Shown piece after piece: positions 31,370 through 39,876 of a stretch of 64,000 nt of DNA; within the stretch, counting starts at the first letter, position 1, and every line of letters starts with the position of its first letter. The notes beneath the pieces were generated by a model. It saw only the letters and a list, made by a program, of their open reading frames with translations, was not told the DNA's origin and did not search any database. Where the stretch lies: positions 3,585,501 to 3,649,500 of the forward strand of contig NZ_CP027666.1 of assembly GCF_003008535.1 (NCBI RefSeq). The letters run 5' to 3'. Source of the stretch: Ottowia oryzae (GTDB lineage Bacteria > Pseudomonadota > Gammaproteobacteria > Burkholderiales > Burkholderiaceae_C). The position numbers and the translations under genes were made by a program.

Positions 31370-33502
31370 ATGTCCCAACGCCAGCTCTTCATCACCACCG
31401 CCCTGCCGTACGCCAACGGCACCTTCCACATCGGCCACATCATGGAATACATCCAGGCCGATATCTGGGTGCGGTTTCAGCGCATGCAGGGCCACGCGGT
31501 GAACTTTGTGGGGGCCGACGACGCCCACGGCGCGCCGATCATGATCGCGGCCGAAAAAGCAGGCAAAACGCCCGAGCAGTTCGTGGCCGAAATTGCCGCC
31601 GGGCGCAAGCCGTACCTGGACGGCTTTCTGATCAGCCACGACAACTGGTACAGCACGCACAGCCCCGAAAACACGGCGCTGGCGCAGGCGATCTACACCG
31701 ATCTGAAGGCGGGTGGGCTGATCGAGACGCGCACCATCGAGCAGTTCTTTGACCCGCAAAAGGGCATGTTCCTGCCCGACCGCTTCATCAAGGGCGAATG
31801 CCCCAACTGCCACGCCAAAGACCAGTACGGCGACAACTGCGAGGTGTGCGGCGCCGTGTACGCGCCCACCGAGCTGATCAACCCCTATTCGGCCCTCTCG
31901 GGCGCCAAGCCCGAGCTGCGCACCAGCGAGCACTTCTTCTTCAAGCTGTCCGACCCGCGCGCGATCGACTTCCTCAAGACCTGGACGACCAGCCACGGCG
32001 CGGTGCAGCCCGAGGTGCTGAACAAGATCACCGAATGGATCGCGCCCGGCGAAGACGGCAAGCCCAAGATGGGCGACTGGGACATCAGCCGCGACGCGCC
32101 GTACTTCGGCATCGAGATTCCCGACCAGCCGGGCAAGTACTTCTACGTGTGGCTGGACGCGCCCGTGGGCTACCTGGCCAGCCTGAAGAACCTGTTCGAC
32201 CAGGGCCGGGGGCAGTCGGCGGGCGGCAAGGCGCTCAGCTTTGACGAATTCATGGCCGACCCGGCCACCGAGCAGTACCACTTCATCGGCAAGGACATCA
32301 TCACCTTCCACACCCTGTTCTGGCCCGCGATGCTGCACTTCAGCGGCAGCAAGACGCCCAACAAGGTGTTCGTGCACGGCTTTCTCACCGTGAACAACGG
32401 CGAAAAGATGAGCAAGAGCCGCGGCACCGGGCTGGACCCGCTGAAGTACCTCAGCCTGGGCATGAACCCCGAATGGCTGCGCTACTACCTGGCGGCCAAG
32501 CTGTCGGGCCGCAACGAGGATCTGGATTTCAACGCCGACGACTTCATGGCGCGCGTGAACGCCGATTTGATCGGCAAGTTCGTCAACATCGCCAGCCGCG
32601 CGGCGGGCTTCATCAGCAAGCGCTTTGACGGGCGCCTGTCGGTCATCGCCGACGACGGCCTGACGCTGGTGCAAAAGCTGCGCGCCGCGCGCCCCGGCAT
32701 CGAGGCGCTGTACGAGCAGCGCGAATACGGCAAGGTGGTGCGCGAAGTGATGGCGCTGGCCGACCTGGTCAACGCCTACGTGGACGCCAACAAGCCGTGG
32801 GAGCTGGCCAAGCTGGAAGGCCAGAACGAGCGCTTGCACGACGTATGCACCACCTGCATCGAAACCTTCCGCATCCTGGCGGTGTACCTCAAGCCCATCC
32901 TGCCCAAGCTGGCAGCCGACGTGGCGGTGTTCCTTATGGTGCCGCCCGAAACCTTTGCCGACGTCGACAACCCCCTGGGCGCCGGTTCACACATCGGTGA
33001 ATACAAACACCTGATGACGCGCGTGGACGCCAAACAGCTAGAAGCCTTGTTTGAGCCGCCAGCGCAGGCGCAACCAGCGCAGGCAGCTATCGAAAATGAA
33101 GCAAACGCCGAAGCCTTTGCCCCCGGCGGCGAGGCCCTGGCCGACACCATCACCATCGACGACTTCGTCAAGATCGACCTGCGCATCGCCAAGATCGTGG
33201 CGTGCGAGGCGGTGGAAGGCTCCAAGAAACTGCTGCGCCTGACGCTGGACGCGGGCGAGAAAAACGCCGATGGCACACCGAAGCTGCGCAACGTGTTCAG
33301 CGGCATCGCCAGCGCCTACCAGCCCGAGCAACTGCAGGGCAAGCTGACAGTGCTGGTCGCCAACCTGGCGCCGCGCAAGATGAAATTCGGCGTCAGCGAA
33401 GGCATGGTCATGGCCGCAAGCCATGGCGATGAGAAGGCCAACCCCGGCATCTACGTGCTAGAGCCGACCGAGGGTGCGCAGCCGGGGATGCGAGTCCGCT
33501 GA
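31370..33502 (+). CDS. metG: Methionyl-tRNA synthetase
   Basis: Charges tRNA(Met), including the initiator, with methionine. It has 710 residues. The class I signature HIGH lies in PYANGTFHIGHIMEYIQ (about 12-28). A zinc knuckle CPNCHAKDQYGDNCEVCG is at about 144-161, KMSKS in GEKMSKSRGTGLDP near 345, and the C-terminal tRNA-binding (EMAP/Trbp111-like) domain starts at about 590 (DDFVKIDLRIAKIVACE). ATG 31370 (MSQRQLFIT) is the family start; the upstream open frame is not. Residues about 556-580 (linker) are encoded by a copy of the dispersed repeat. Confidence 0.96.
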   Translation: MSQRQLFITTALPYANGTFHIGHIMEYIQADIWVRFQRMQGHAVNFVGADDAHGAPIMIAAEKAGKTPEQFVAEIAAGRKPYLDGFLISHDNWYSTHSPENTALAQAIYTDLKAGGLIETRTIEQFFDPQKGMFLPDRFIKGECPNCHAKDQYGDNCEVCGAVYAPTELINPYSALSGAKPELRTSEHFFFKLSDPRAIDFLKTWTTSHGAVQPEVLNKITEWIAPGEDGKPKMGDWDISRDAPYFGIEIPDQPGKYFYVWLDAPVGYLASLKNLFDQGRGQSAGGKALSFDEFMADPATEQYHFIGKDIITFHTLFWPAMLHFSGSKTPNKVFVHGFLTVNNGEKMSKSRGTGLDPLKYLSLGMNPEWLRYYLAAKLSGRNEDLDFNADDFMARVNADLIGKFVNIASRAAGFISKRFDGRLSVIADDGLTLVQKLRAARPGIEALYEQREYGKVVREVMALADLVNAYVDANKPWELAKLEGQNERLHDVCTTCIETFRILAVYLKPILPKLAADVAVFLMVPPETFADVDNPLGAGSHIGEYKHLMTRVDAKQLEALFEPPAQAQPAQAAIENEANAEAFAPGGEALADTITIDDFVKIDLRIAKIVACEAVEGSKKLLRLTLDAGEKNADGTPKLRNVFSGIASAYQPEQLQGKLTVLVANLAPRKMKFGVSEGMVMAASHGDEKANPGIYVLEPTEGAQPGMRVR
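33036..33105. repeat. Dispersed repeat inside metG (copy 12)
   Basis: Same layout as the intergenic copies, read on the plus strand: AGCTAGAAGCCTTG, then GCCAGCGCAGG, ACCAGCGCAGGCAGCTATC and AAAATGAAGCAAA. It is translated in frame as an Ala/Gln/Pro-rich linker (PPAQAQPAQAAIENEANAE) between the anticodon-binding and C-terminal tRNA-binding domains of methionyl-tRNA synthetase. Confidence 0.6.
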
Positions 33503-33532
33503 GCCACCGCGCAGCCCCGGGCTGCCCCGCGA

Positions 33533-34105
33533 TCAGCGGGCGTTGGTCGCTTCGACCGCGGAGTACAGGTTCAGTGGCGCGGCCGCCTTGGCCTTGGCTT
33601 CTGACTTGCCAAACACCTGCGTGAAGTTGGCCGTCACGTCGGTGATCGACAGTGCCACTGCGCGCAGCGTGTCGCCGCCAGACACTTCGGAAGAACGCAC
33701 GCACACACGTTGGCCCGGCAATGCCGCGAGCAACAAAGCCGCGTCGTTGGGGCTGCCGGGCAAGCGAAGCAAGGCTTGCACTGTCGCTGTGCTCAGGCCC
33801 TGCAACGTCTGGCCGTTGTAGATGTAGGGGCCGTTCCATGTGTCGTTGGCCAGCGTGTCACCCGTGTCCAGGTTCTGCGACACCAACACCGGGTTGGAGC
33901 CCGCGCTGTTCGCCTCAGACAGCACCATCATCACCTTGCCGCCGCGCCAGGAAGCGCCGCCCGAACCGATCACCGTGCAGGAAATGGTGGCGAAGTTTTG
34001 AGACTGAATGGCGCCGGAGCTGATGTTCATCAACTCGGCATTCGCTTGTGCAGCCAACAAGGCTGCGGCCAGCGCTACTGCGACACGCGCACGTTTAAAA
34101 GCCAT
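33533..34105 (-). CDS. Secreted protein of unknown function
   Basis: I do not recognise a family. The 190-residue product has an N-terminal signal peptide (MAFKRARVAVALAAALLAAQ, cleavage after ANA about residue 23) and a mature part rich in Ser/Thr/Asn with two Cys (in ATISCTVIG and GQRVCVRSS), possibly a disulphide. There is no C-terminal anchor, so periplasmic or secreted. ATG 34105 is chosen because AGGGAGGG lies 8-15 bases upstream; an ATG 8 codons earlier sits over that site. Confidence 0.65.
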   Translation of the reverse strand: MAFKRARVAVALAAALLAAQANAELMNISSGAIQSQNFATISCTVIGSGGASWRGGKVMMVLSEANSAGSNPVLVSQNLDTGDTLANDTWNGPYIYNGQTLQGLSTATVQALLRLPGSPNDAALLLAALPGQRVCVRSSEVSGGDTLRAVALSITDVTANFTQVFGKSEAKAKAAAPLNLYSAVEATNAR

Positions 34106-34536
34106 GAAGAGGCCCTCCCTTTGAAACAAATTTCTTACAACTACGGCGCGGTATGCGCCCTATGCACCCACCGAAACGCCTGGGCGCCCGGTCGGCTGCA
34201 GGGATGTTAGCGACCCAAAACGATGATTTCGTCACACACTGGTGTAACAACACGTTTTGACACAGGATCGCAGTTTGAAGGCTGCCCATCACATCAAGCG
34301 AGATCTGTTGGGCTTCAGCGCACATCGCGGTAACAAACGCACGCGCAAAGAAGCACTTGATGCGCGTCGCCCGTAAGCGGTTGCGCGCAATCGTTTTACT
34401 TTGCTCGCGCTGCACCACCTACACCGTGCCGCGCAGAGCCCCTTTGTGCGCACATTCAATTAACATAGAATGGCACTTGTTTCGCTTGTCTTTCGCTACA
34501 GGGCCGACGCACGCTCGGCCCGATGGAGCTGTTAGC
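34106..34536. other. 431-bp divergent intergenic region
   Basis: It lies between the secreted-protein gene and sulP, which point away from each other. No gene is credible. It contains a possible promoter for sulP (34444-34471) and, at about 34230, an AT-richer stretch with the imperfect dyad ACACTGGTGT that may belong to the other promoter. Confidence 0.5.
34444..34471 (+). promoter_or_regulatory. Possible sigma70-type promoter for sulP
   Basis: TTGTGC (34444-34449) and TAGAAT (34466-34471) are separated by 16 bases in an AT-rich patch, 66 bases before the chosen sulP start. Predicted by eye only. Confidence 0.35.
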
Positions 34537-36219
34537 TTGCTTGCCATCGCCCGCTTCCACCCTCGCCTGCTCAACACGCTGAAAGGCTATGACCGGTCGC
34601 GCCTGGGCCAAGACACCGCCGCCGGCCTCACGGTGGGCGTGGTCGCCCTGCCGCTGGCGATGGCGTTTGCCATTGCGTCGGGGCTCAAGCCTCAGGCGGG
34701 GCTGTTCACGGCCATCATTGCGGGCTTTCTGATCTCGCTGCTGGGTGGCAGCCGGGTGCAGATTGGCGGGCCGGCGGGTGCGTTCATCGTCATCGTCTAC
34801 GGCATCGTCGAGCGCTACGGCGTGGGCAACCTGATCATTGCCACAGCGCTCTCGGGCGTGCTGCTTTTTCTGATGGGGCTGTTCAAGCTGGGCACGCTGG
34901 TGCGCTTCATCCCCGTGGCGGTCATCATCGGCTTCACCAACGGCATCGCGGTGCTGATCGGGCTGTCTCAGGTGAAGGATTTCCTGGGCCTGAACATCGC
35001 CAAGATGCCGGGCGATTTCTTCGGCATTCTGGGGACGCTGTGGGCGCATCTGCACACGCTCAACCCCTGGGCGCTGGGCGTGGCCGCGGCTTCGCTTGCA
35101 ATCGTGGTGGCCTGGCAGCGCTGGATGCCCGCATTGGGCCCGCGCCTGTCCTTCACCGGCAAGCTGAGCGTGGTGCCCGGTTCCATCGTGGCGCTGGTGC
35201 TGGCCACCACCGTGGTCGGCGTGTTTCAGCTGCCGGTGGAAACCATTGGCAGCCGCTTTGGCGGCATTCCGGCGGCGCTGCCCGCCTTCACGCTGCCCAA
35301 TTTCAGCTGGGAATCGGCGCGCTTTCTGCTAATGCCCGTCATCACGCTGGCGCTGCTGGGCGCCATTGAATCGCTGCTGTGCGCGCGCGTGGCCGACGGC
35401 ATGATCGGCGACCGGCACGACCCCAACCAAGAGCTGATGGCCCAGGGCATCGCCAACTTCGTGACGCCGTTTTTCGGCGGCATGCCCGCCACCGGCACGA
35501 TCGCGCGCACCGTCACCAACGTGAAAAGCGGCGCCACCAGCCCCATCGCGGGCATCGTGCATTCGGCCGCGCTGCTGCTGGTGATCCTGGTGGCGGCGCC
35601 GCTGGCCGCGTCCATCCCGCTGGCCACGCTGGCGGCCATCCTGATGTTCGTGGCGTGGAACATGGGCGAATGGCGCGAATTTGCCCGCCTGAAAAGCTAC
35701 CGCATGCCCTACCGGGTGACGCTGGTCGCGGTGTTCTTGCTGACGGTCATCTTCGATCTGACGGTGGCGGTGGAGTTCGGCATCTTCGCCGCCTGCCTCA
35801 CCTTCATCTACCGCATCTCCAGCCTGTCGCGGGCCGAGCGGCTGTCTGAGGCCGACTACCCCACGCTGGGCGACCTGGGCGACCGCGTGCAGGCGTGGCG
35901 CCTGTACGGCGCGCTCTTCTTCGGCGCGACCAAGCTGGTGGAAGCGCTGGAAGACCACCTGCCCGCGCAGGCCTTGGTGATCGACCTGAGGAACGTGATC
36001 TACGTCGATTCCACCGGCGCCGAGGCGCTGGAAAGCCTGGTGGCCGCGTGCCGCAAGCAGCGCGTGCGGCTGATCGTGGCGGGCCTGGTCGGCCAGCCGC
36101 ACGACATTGCCGCCCGCATGGGGCTGCTGGCGGCGTTCACGGCGCAGTCGCCCGATGACGTGCAGCCCAACGTCCACGCCGCCATTGCGCTGGCGGTGAC
36201 GAACGCGCCGCCGGCCTAG
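34537..36219 (+). CDS. SulP family anion transporter with STAS domain
   Basis: Inner-membrane anion symporter or exchanger (sulfate, bicarbonate or dicarboxylate; not decidable here). It has 560 residues. SulP landmarks are AGLTVGVVALPLAMAFAIASG (about 30-50), the second GGPAGAFIVIVYGIV and ARTVTNVKSGATSPIAGIVH, with 10-12 TM segments. A C-terminal STAS domain has LVIDLRNVIYVDSTGAEALESL (from about 480). The start is probably TTG 34537 (GGAG 8 bases upstream). The frame remains open to 34357 but without a plausible signal. Confidence 0.85.
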   Translation: MLAIARFHPRLLNTLKGYDRSRLGQDTAAGLTVGVVALPLAMAFAIASGLKPQAGLFTAIIAGFLISLLGGSRVQIGGPAGAFIVIVYGIVERYGVGNLIIATALSGVLLFLMGLFKLGTLVRFIPVAVIIGFTNGIAVLIGLSQVKDFLGLNIAKMPGDFFGILGTLWAHLHTLNPWALGVAAASLAIVVAWQRWMPALGPRLSFTGKLSVVPGSIVALVLATTVVGVFQLPVETIGSRFGGIPAALPAFTLPNFSWESARFLLMPVITLALLGAIESLLCARVADGMIGDRHDPNQELMAQGIANFVTPFFGGMPATGTIARTVTNVKSGATSPIAGIVHSAALLLVILVAAPLAASIPLATLAAILMFVAWNMGEWREFARLKSYRMPYRVTLVAVFLLTVIFDLTVAVEFGIFAACLTFIYRISSLSRAERLSEADYPTLGDLGDRVQAWRLYGALFFGATKLVEALEDHLPAQALVIDLRNVIYVDSTGAEALESLVAACRKQRVRLIVAGLVGQPHDIAARMGLLAAFTAQSPDDVQPNVHAAIALAVTNAPPA

Positions 36220-36240
36220 GCCAGGCGCCCCGGTCGGCGC

Positions 36241-36303
36241 TCAATTGCTACCACTTTAATAGCTACCGGCGCTCTACCTGCCTGCGCTGGCGCCTTTTAT
36301 TTC
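36241..36303. repeat. Dispersed intergenic repeat, copy 13
   Basis: TCAATTGCTACCACTTTAAT, then AGCTACCGGCGCTCTACCTG and CGCTGGCGCCTTTTATTT. It lies between sulP and the ABC-ATPase remnant; the final hairpin-like GGCGCC and T-run could also serve as a terminator. Confidence 0.45.
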
Positions 36304-36711
36304 ACTCGACCACGGCGCTGGCGGCATCCTGAGGGCGCATCGTCCGCCGATTCGGCGTGCGTCTGATTCGCAGCGCGCTCATGCAGCGCACGCTCACTCT
36401 CGGGCGTGGGCGGCACGCGCTGAATCTTGGGCAAGTCGGCCACCCGGTCGATCTTCAGGTCGGTGTCGTCGGGCGCGCGCAGGCCGATGCGGGGCAAGTG
36501 GGCGACGTGGCTCAAGGACAGGCTGCCGCCGGTCATCTCTATATCCAGCGCGCCCACTTCGCCAGCGTTGACTGTTACGTGATTTGCCGCTGCCGTTTCG
36601 CCCGAACAGGCTGTATATGCCCGGCCCGGCCACGCGCACGTTCAGGCCGTCGTACAGCGGCTGGCGGGCATACGCAAAGCGCAGATCCTGGATGTGGAGA
36701 ACGTCGCGCAA
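36297..36711 (-). pseudogene. ABC transporter ATP-binding protein remnant
   Basis: The first ~45 codons read as an ABC ATPase start (HIQDLRFAYARQPLYDGLNV and Walker A LFGRNGSGKS). The frame then becomes Arg/Pro-rich nonsense, while another frame continues ALDIEMTGGSLSLSHVAHLPR and LKIDRVADLPKIQR to 36297. The Q-loop, the signature LSGGQ and Walker B are all missing, so at least one indel and probably an internal deletion have occurred. It starts 6 bp after the BamE-like lipoprotein gene. Confidence 0.55.
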
Positions 36712-36717
36712 GGCCGA

Positions 36718-37239
36718 TCAGCCCCCGCCGCGCATGTCCGGGCCATCCGGATCGGGGCCGATTTCGGTGCGGATGACGCGGTAATCGGGCGAGAAGACGA
36801 CGTTAAAGCCCTTTTTCTCGCTGGGCGGCTCCAGAAACTTCCACGTCCAGACGATTTCGTTCTGCAGCTTGTAGGGCACCTGCTTGGCGGGTTTGCCCAG
36901 CATGCGGCGCACGTCTTCCACGCCCATGCCCGGCTGCACGCGGCGGAAGTTGTCGGGGTTGAGCACCTGGCGCAGCGCGCTCATCTTGCCGTCCGGGCCG
37001 ATGGTGATCATGTAGTTCTGCACGCCCGCGGGCTGGCGGTTGTATTCGAACGTCTTGGCGCCGCCCGCTTCGGGCCACACGCGCTCGGGCTGGCCGAAGC
37101 GCTGCACCACGTCCGCCTCGGTGGAAACGCCCTCCTCCAGCTCTTTGATGGCCTGCGGGTCGCAGGCGCCCAGGCCCAGCGCGGCGCCCAGCAGGCCGTA
37201 CAGGCCCAGCGCGCGCAAGCGGCGGGTGAAGCAGTTCAT
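36718..37239 (-). CDS. BamE/SmpA-OmlA-like lipoprotein
   Basis: A 173-residue lipoprotein. The signal peptide with lipobox LGAC puts the lipidated Cys at about residue 26. Two BamE-type segments follow: GVSTEADVVQRFGQPERVW (about 37-55) and VQPGMGVEDVRRMLGKPAKQ (about 103-122). The family fold is shared by the outer-membrane assembly factor BamE and other envelope lipoproteins. The length and two-segment organisation differ from classical BamE, so it may be a paralogue. The ATG at 37239 has GGGAGG 7 bases upstream. It is divergent from the DUF3460 gene. Confidence 0.78.
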   Translation of the reverse strand: MNCFTRRLRALGLYGLLGAALGLGACDPQAIKELEEGVSTEADVVQRFGQPERVWPEAGGAKTFEYNRQPAGVQNYMITIGPDGKMSALRQVLNPDNFRRVQPGMGVEDVRRMLGKPAKQVPYKLQNEIVWTWKFLEPPSEKKGFNVVFSPDYRVIRTEIGPDPDGPDMRGGG

Positions 37240-37335
37240 GGTGGCTACCTCCCGGTAAAATGCCCAGACCGTCCTGTTACGCGCCAAGGCCTTTCGGCGC
37301 CGACCAAGACTTCATCGATTCCTGTCTGCGAGTTT

Positions 37336-37554
37336 ATGTCCATCGCCAACATCTTCCGCCGCCCGCACTACCTGTCGGACACCACGCAGTTCATCAACGA
37401 CCTGAAGCAGACCAAGCCCGACCTGGACCAGCGCCAGCGCCAGGGCCGCGCGCTGCTGTGGGACAAGCAGATCGACCGCGACCTGCAGGAAGAATTCAGC
37501 GAAGCCAGCGTGCCGCAAAAGCCCTACGTGTACCAGACGGCGCCCAGCCTCTGA
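37336..37554 (+). CDS. DUF3460 family protein
   Basis: A 72-residue basic/polar cytoplasmic protein (begins MSIANIFRRPHYLSDTTQFI, ends KPYVYQTAPSL). It belongs to a short family conserved in betaproteobacteria, often just upstream of scpA. No function is known. ATG 37336 is chosen because the family begins here; the frame is open much further upstream with no plausible signal. Confidence 0.82.
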   Translation: MSIANIFRRPHYLSDTTQFINDLKQTKPDLDQRQRQGRALLWDKQIDRDLQEEFSEASVPQKPYVYQTAPSL

Positions 37555-37559
37555 GCCAG

Positions 37560-37630
37560 GCGCTTCACAAGCCCAATCTGCCGCCAGCGCACGTCCTACC
37601 TGCGCCGGCAGCTATTTAATTCATAGCCAA
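37560..37630. repeat. Dispersed intergenic repeat, copy 14
   Basis: GCGCTTCACAAGCCCAATCT, then GCCGCCAGCGCACG, CTGCGCCGGCAGCTATTTAA and TTCATAGCCAA. It fills the gap between the DUF3460 gene and scpA. Confidence 0.5.
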
Positions 37631-37632
37631 AC

Positions 37633-38481
37633 GTGTCTTCCGCCGATACCGATTCGCTGCTGGCTGGCGACGCGCAGGCGCCGCTGCCCGAGGTGGTCGA
37701 TCACGTCGCCGTGGCGCGGCTGTATGGCGAGCCGCTGTTTGCGCTGCCGACCGATCTGTACATCCCGCCCGACGCGCTCGAGATTTTCCTGGAGGCGTTT
37801 GAAGGCCCGCTGGATCTGCTGCTTTACCTGATCCGCAAGCAGAACTTCAACATCCTCGACATTCCGATGGCCGCCGTCACGCGGCAGTATTTGAGCTACG
37901 TCGACGAAATTCGCAGCAGAAACCTGGAATTGGCCGCCGAATACCTGCTGATGGCGGCGATGCTGATCGAAATCAAGTCGCGCATGCTCCTGCCGCCCAA
38001 GAAGACGGCCGACGGCGAAGAGGCCGAGGACCCGCGCGCCGAGCTGGTGCGCCGCCTGTTGGAATACGAGCAGATGAAGCTGGCCGCCGCGCGCCTGGCC
38101 GAGGTGCCGCAGTTCGGGCGCGACTTCCTGAAAGCGCAGATTTACGTCGAACAGTCGCTGCAGCCGCGCTTTCCGGACGTGGCGCTGGCCGACATCCAGC
38201 AGGCCTGGGCCGACATCCTAAAGCGCGCCAGGCTGGTGCAGCACCACAAGATCCGCCGCGAAGAGCTGAGCGTGCGCGAACACATGTCGATGGTGCTCAA
38301 GCGCCTGCAGGGCCGGCGCTTTGCCCCGTTTGAAGAGCTGTTCGACCCCAGCAAGGGCGCGCCCGTGCTGGTGGTCACGCTGATCGCGCTGCTGGAGCTG
38401 GCCAAGGAAAACCTGGTGGAAATCACCCAGGCCGAGGCGTTTGCGCCGATCTACGTGCGCCTGGCGTTCACGCCGAACTGA
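37633..38481 (+). CDS. scpA: Segregation and condensation protein A
   Basis: Kleisin subunit of the SMC-ScpAB condensin-like complex for chromosome organisation. It has 282 residues. The N-terminal kleisin motif is FEGPLDLLLYLIRKQNFNILDIPMA (about 55-80), followed by ELAAEYLLMAAMLIEIKSRMLLP and a C-terminal winged helix (VVVTLIALLELAKENLVEITQ). The start is GTG 37633. No scpB is next to it in this window. The smc partner is elsewhere. Confidence 0.93.
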   Translation: MSSADTDSLLAGDAQAPLPEVVDHVAVARLYGEPLFALPTDLYIPPDALEIFLEAFEGPLDLLLYLIRKQNFNILDIPMAAVTRQYLSYVDEIRSRNLELAAEYLLMAAMLIEIKSRMLLPPKKTADGEEAEDPRAELVRRLLEYEQMKLAAARLAEVPQFGRDFLKAQIYVEQSLQPRFPDVALADIQQAWADILKRARLVQHHKIRREELSVREHMSMVLKRLQGRRFAPFEELFDPSKGAPVLVVTLIALLELAKENLVEITQAEAFAPIYVRLAFTPN

Positions 38482-38846
38482 GGCGCTGCGGCATGCGGGC
38501 GCCCGCGATCCGGCACCGCCCGGGCGCGCATGGGCAGCGTCAGCGTCATGGGCAGCGGCCGGGGCCGCGCGGCCTTTGGTGGCCCCTTGTCCTGCGTCGC
38601 CTTGGCTGAACCCGCTGGCGGCTTTGCATGTCCCATCGCCCTGGGGCCCAGGTGCAGCCAGCGCCAGCAGCTATCATTTTCATACCCCCAGCGTCGGCGG
38701 ACGCCCGGGAAGCCCCCCCCGCAGGCTGGCCCATGGGGCCAACGGCAGGCTTGCACGCTGCGCGCCAGCCTGCGGGACATCCGCCAGCGCAGAGGCCTAC
38801 TAGACTTGCCGGCACCGCCGCCCTCGCCGCGGCCCCAAGGAGACCG
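38482..38846. other. 365-bp region between scpA and panB
   Basis: No convincing gene. It contains one short dispersed-repeat piece (38652-38682: CCAGCGCCAGCAGCTATCAT) and otherwise GC-rich filler. The strong CCAAGGAG ribosome binding site of panB ends it. Confidence 0.5.
38652..38682. repeat. Dispersed repeat fragment, copy 15
   Basis: GCAGCCAGCGCCAGCAGCTA and TCATTTTCATA: the half of the element carrying AGCTATC only. Confidence 0.4.
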
Positions 38847-39752
38847 ATGAGCCCCAGCCCCACCCCGACCACCGCCGCCCACTCTGCGGCCCCTGGATCG
38901 CCCTACGGCACGCTGCCGCCCGCGTCGCCGCTGCCGCAGCGCCGCCCGGTCAGCCTGCCGCGCCTGGCGCAGATGCGCGCATCCGGCGAGAAGATCACCA
39001 TGCTGACCGCGTACGACGCCACGCTGGCGGCCGTGGCGGACGCCGCGGGCGTCGAATGCCTGCTGGTCGGCGATTCGCTGGGCATGGTCTGCCAGGGCCT
39101 GCCCAGCACCGTGGGCGTGACGCTGGAGACCATGCGCCACCACACCGAAAGCGTGGCGCGCGGCCTGCACCGCGTGCAGGGCACGGCCTGGCTGATCGCC
39201 GACCTGCCGTTTGGCAGCTACCACGAATCGCCCGAACAGGCCCTGCGATCGGCCACCGTGCTGATGCAGGCCGGCGCGCACATGGTCAAGCTCGAAGGCG
39301 GGGGCTGGACGGCACCCACGGTGCGCTTTCTGGTCGAGCGCGGCATTCCCGTGTGCGCCCACCTGGGCCTGACGCCGCAGACCGTGCACGCGCTGGGCGG
39401 CTACCGCGTGCAGGGCCGCGGTGAGGCCGCCGCCGACACCCTGCGCCGCCACGCGCTGGAGTTGCAGGACGCCGGGGCCGCCATGATGGTGCTGGAGATG
39501 GTGCCCGCCGCCTTGTCGGCCACGCTGACGCAGGCGCTGGCGCAGTGCGCCACCATCGGCATCGGCGCGGGCCGGGGCACGGCCGGGCAGGTGCTGGTGA
39601 TGTACGACATGCTGGGCGTGAACCTGGGCAAGAACCCCAGGTTCGTGCGCAACTTCATGCAGGACGCGGGCAGCGTGCGCGGGGCGATCGAAGCCTATGT
39701 GCGCGCCGTCAAGGACGGCAGCTTTCCGGACGACGCCCTGCATGCGTGGTGA
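38847..39752 (+). CDS. panB: 3-methyl-2-oxobutanoate hydroxymethyltransferase
   Basis: First step of pantothenate synthesis: transfers a hydroxymethyl group from 5,10-methylene-THF to ketoisovalerate. It has 301 residues. The TIM-barrel signature MLTAYDATLAAVADAAGVECLLVGDSLGMV (residues about 52-81) is followed by DLPFGSYHESPEQALRSAT, KLEGGGW, HLGLTPQ and VMYDMLGVNLGKNPRFVRNFM. AAGGAG lies 6 bases upstream of ATG 38847. An N-terminal extension of about 30 Pro/Ser-rich residues is mildly unusual. Confidence 0.95.
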   Translation: MSPSPTPTTAAHSAAPGSPYGTLPPASPLPQRRPVSLPRLAQMRASGEKITMLTAYDATLAAVADAAGVECLLVGDSLGMVCQGLPSTVGVTLETMRHHTESVARGLHRVQGTAWLIADLPFGSYHESPEQALRSATVLMQAGAHMVKLEGGGWTAPTVRFLVERGIPVCAHLGLTPQTVHALGGYRVQGRGEAAADTLRRHALELQDAGAAMMVLEMVPAALSATLTQALAQCATIGIGAGRGTAGQVLVMYDMLGVNLGKNPRFVRNFMQDAGSVRGAIEAYVRAVKDGSFPDDALHAW

Positions 39753-39797
39753 GCCGCGGCACCTGCGCGCGCAGCGCGGTGCAACGCATCGAGCGCA

Positions 39798-39862
39798 AGC
39801 CGTTTGCTATTATGAAAATAGCTATATCCGCAACACAGGCAAGCGCCGCAGCCGTTTTTCAC
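39798..39862. repeat. Dispersed intergenic repeat, copy 16
   Basis: GCAAGCCGTTTGCTATTATG, AAAATAGCTATATCCGCAAC, AGGCAAGCGCCGCAGCCGTT and TTTCA: a diverged copy in the convergent panB/GntP spacer. Confidence 0.4.
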
Positions 39863-39876
39863 GTATTTTTTCCGCC

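Noticed and set aside
34357..34536. N-terminal extension of the first SulP transporter
   Set aside because: It would add about 60 residues rich in Cys and Arg without membrane character and covers the probable promoter.
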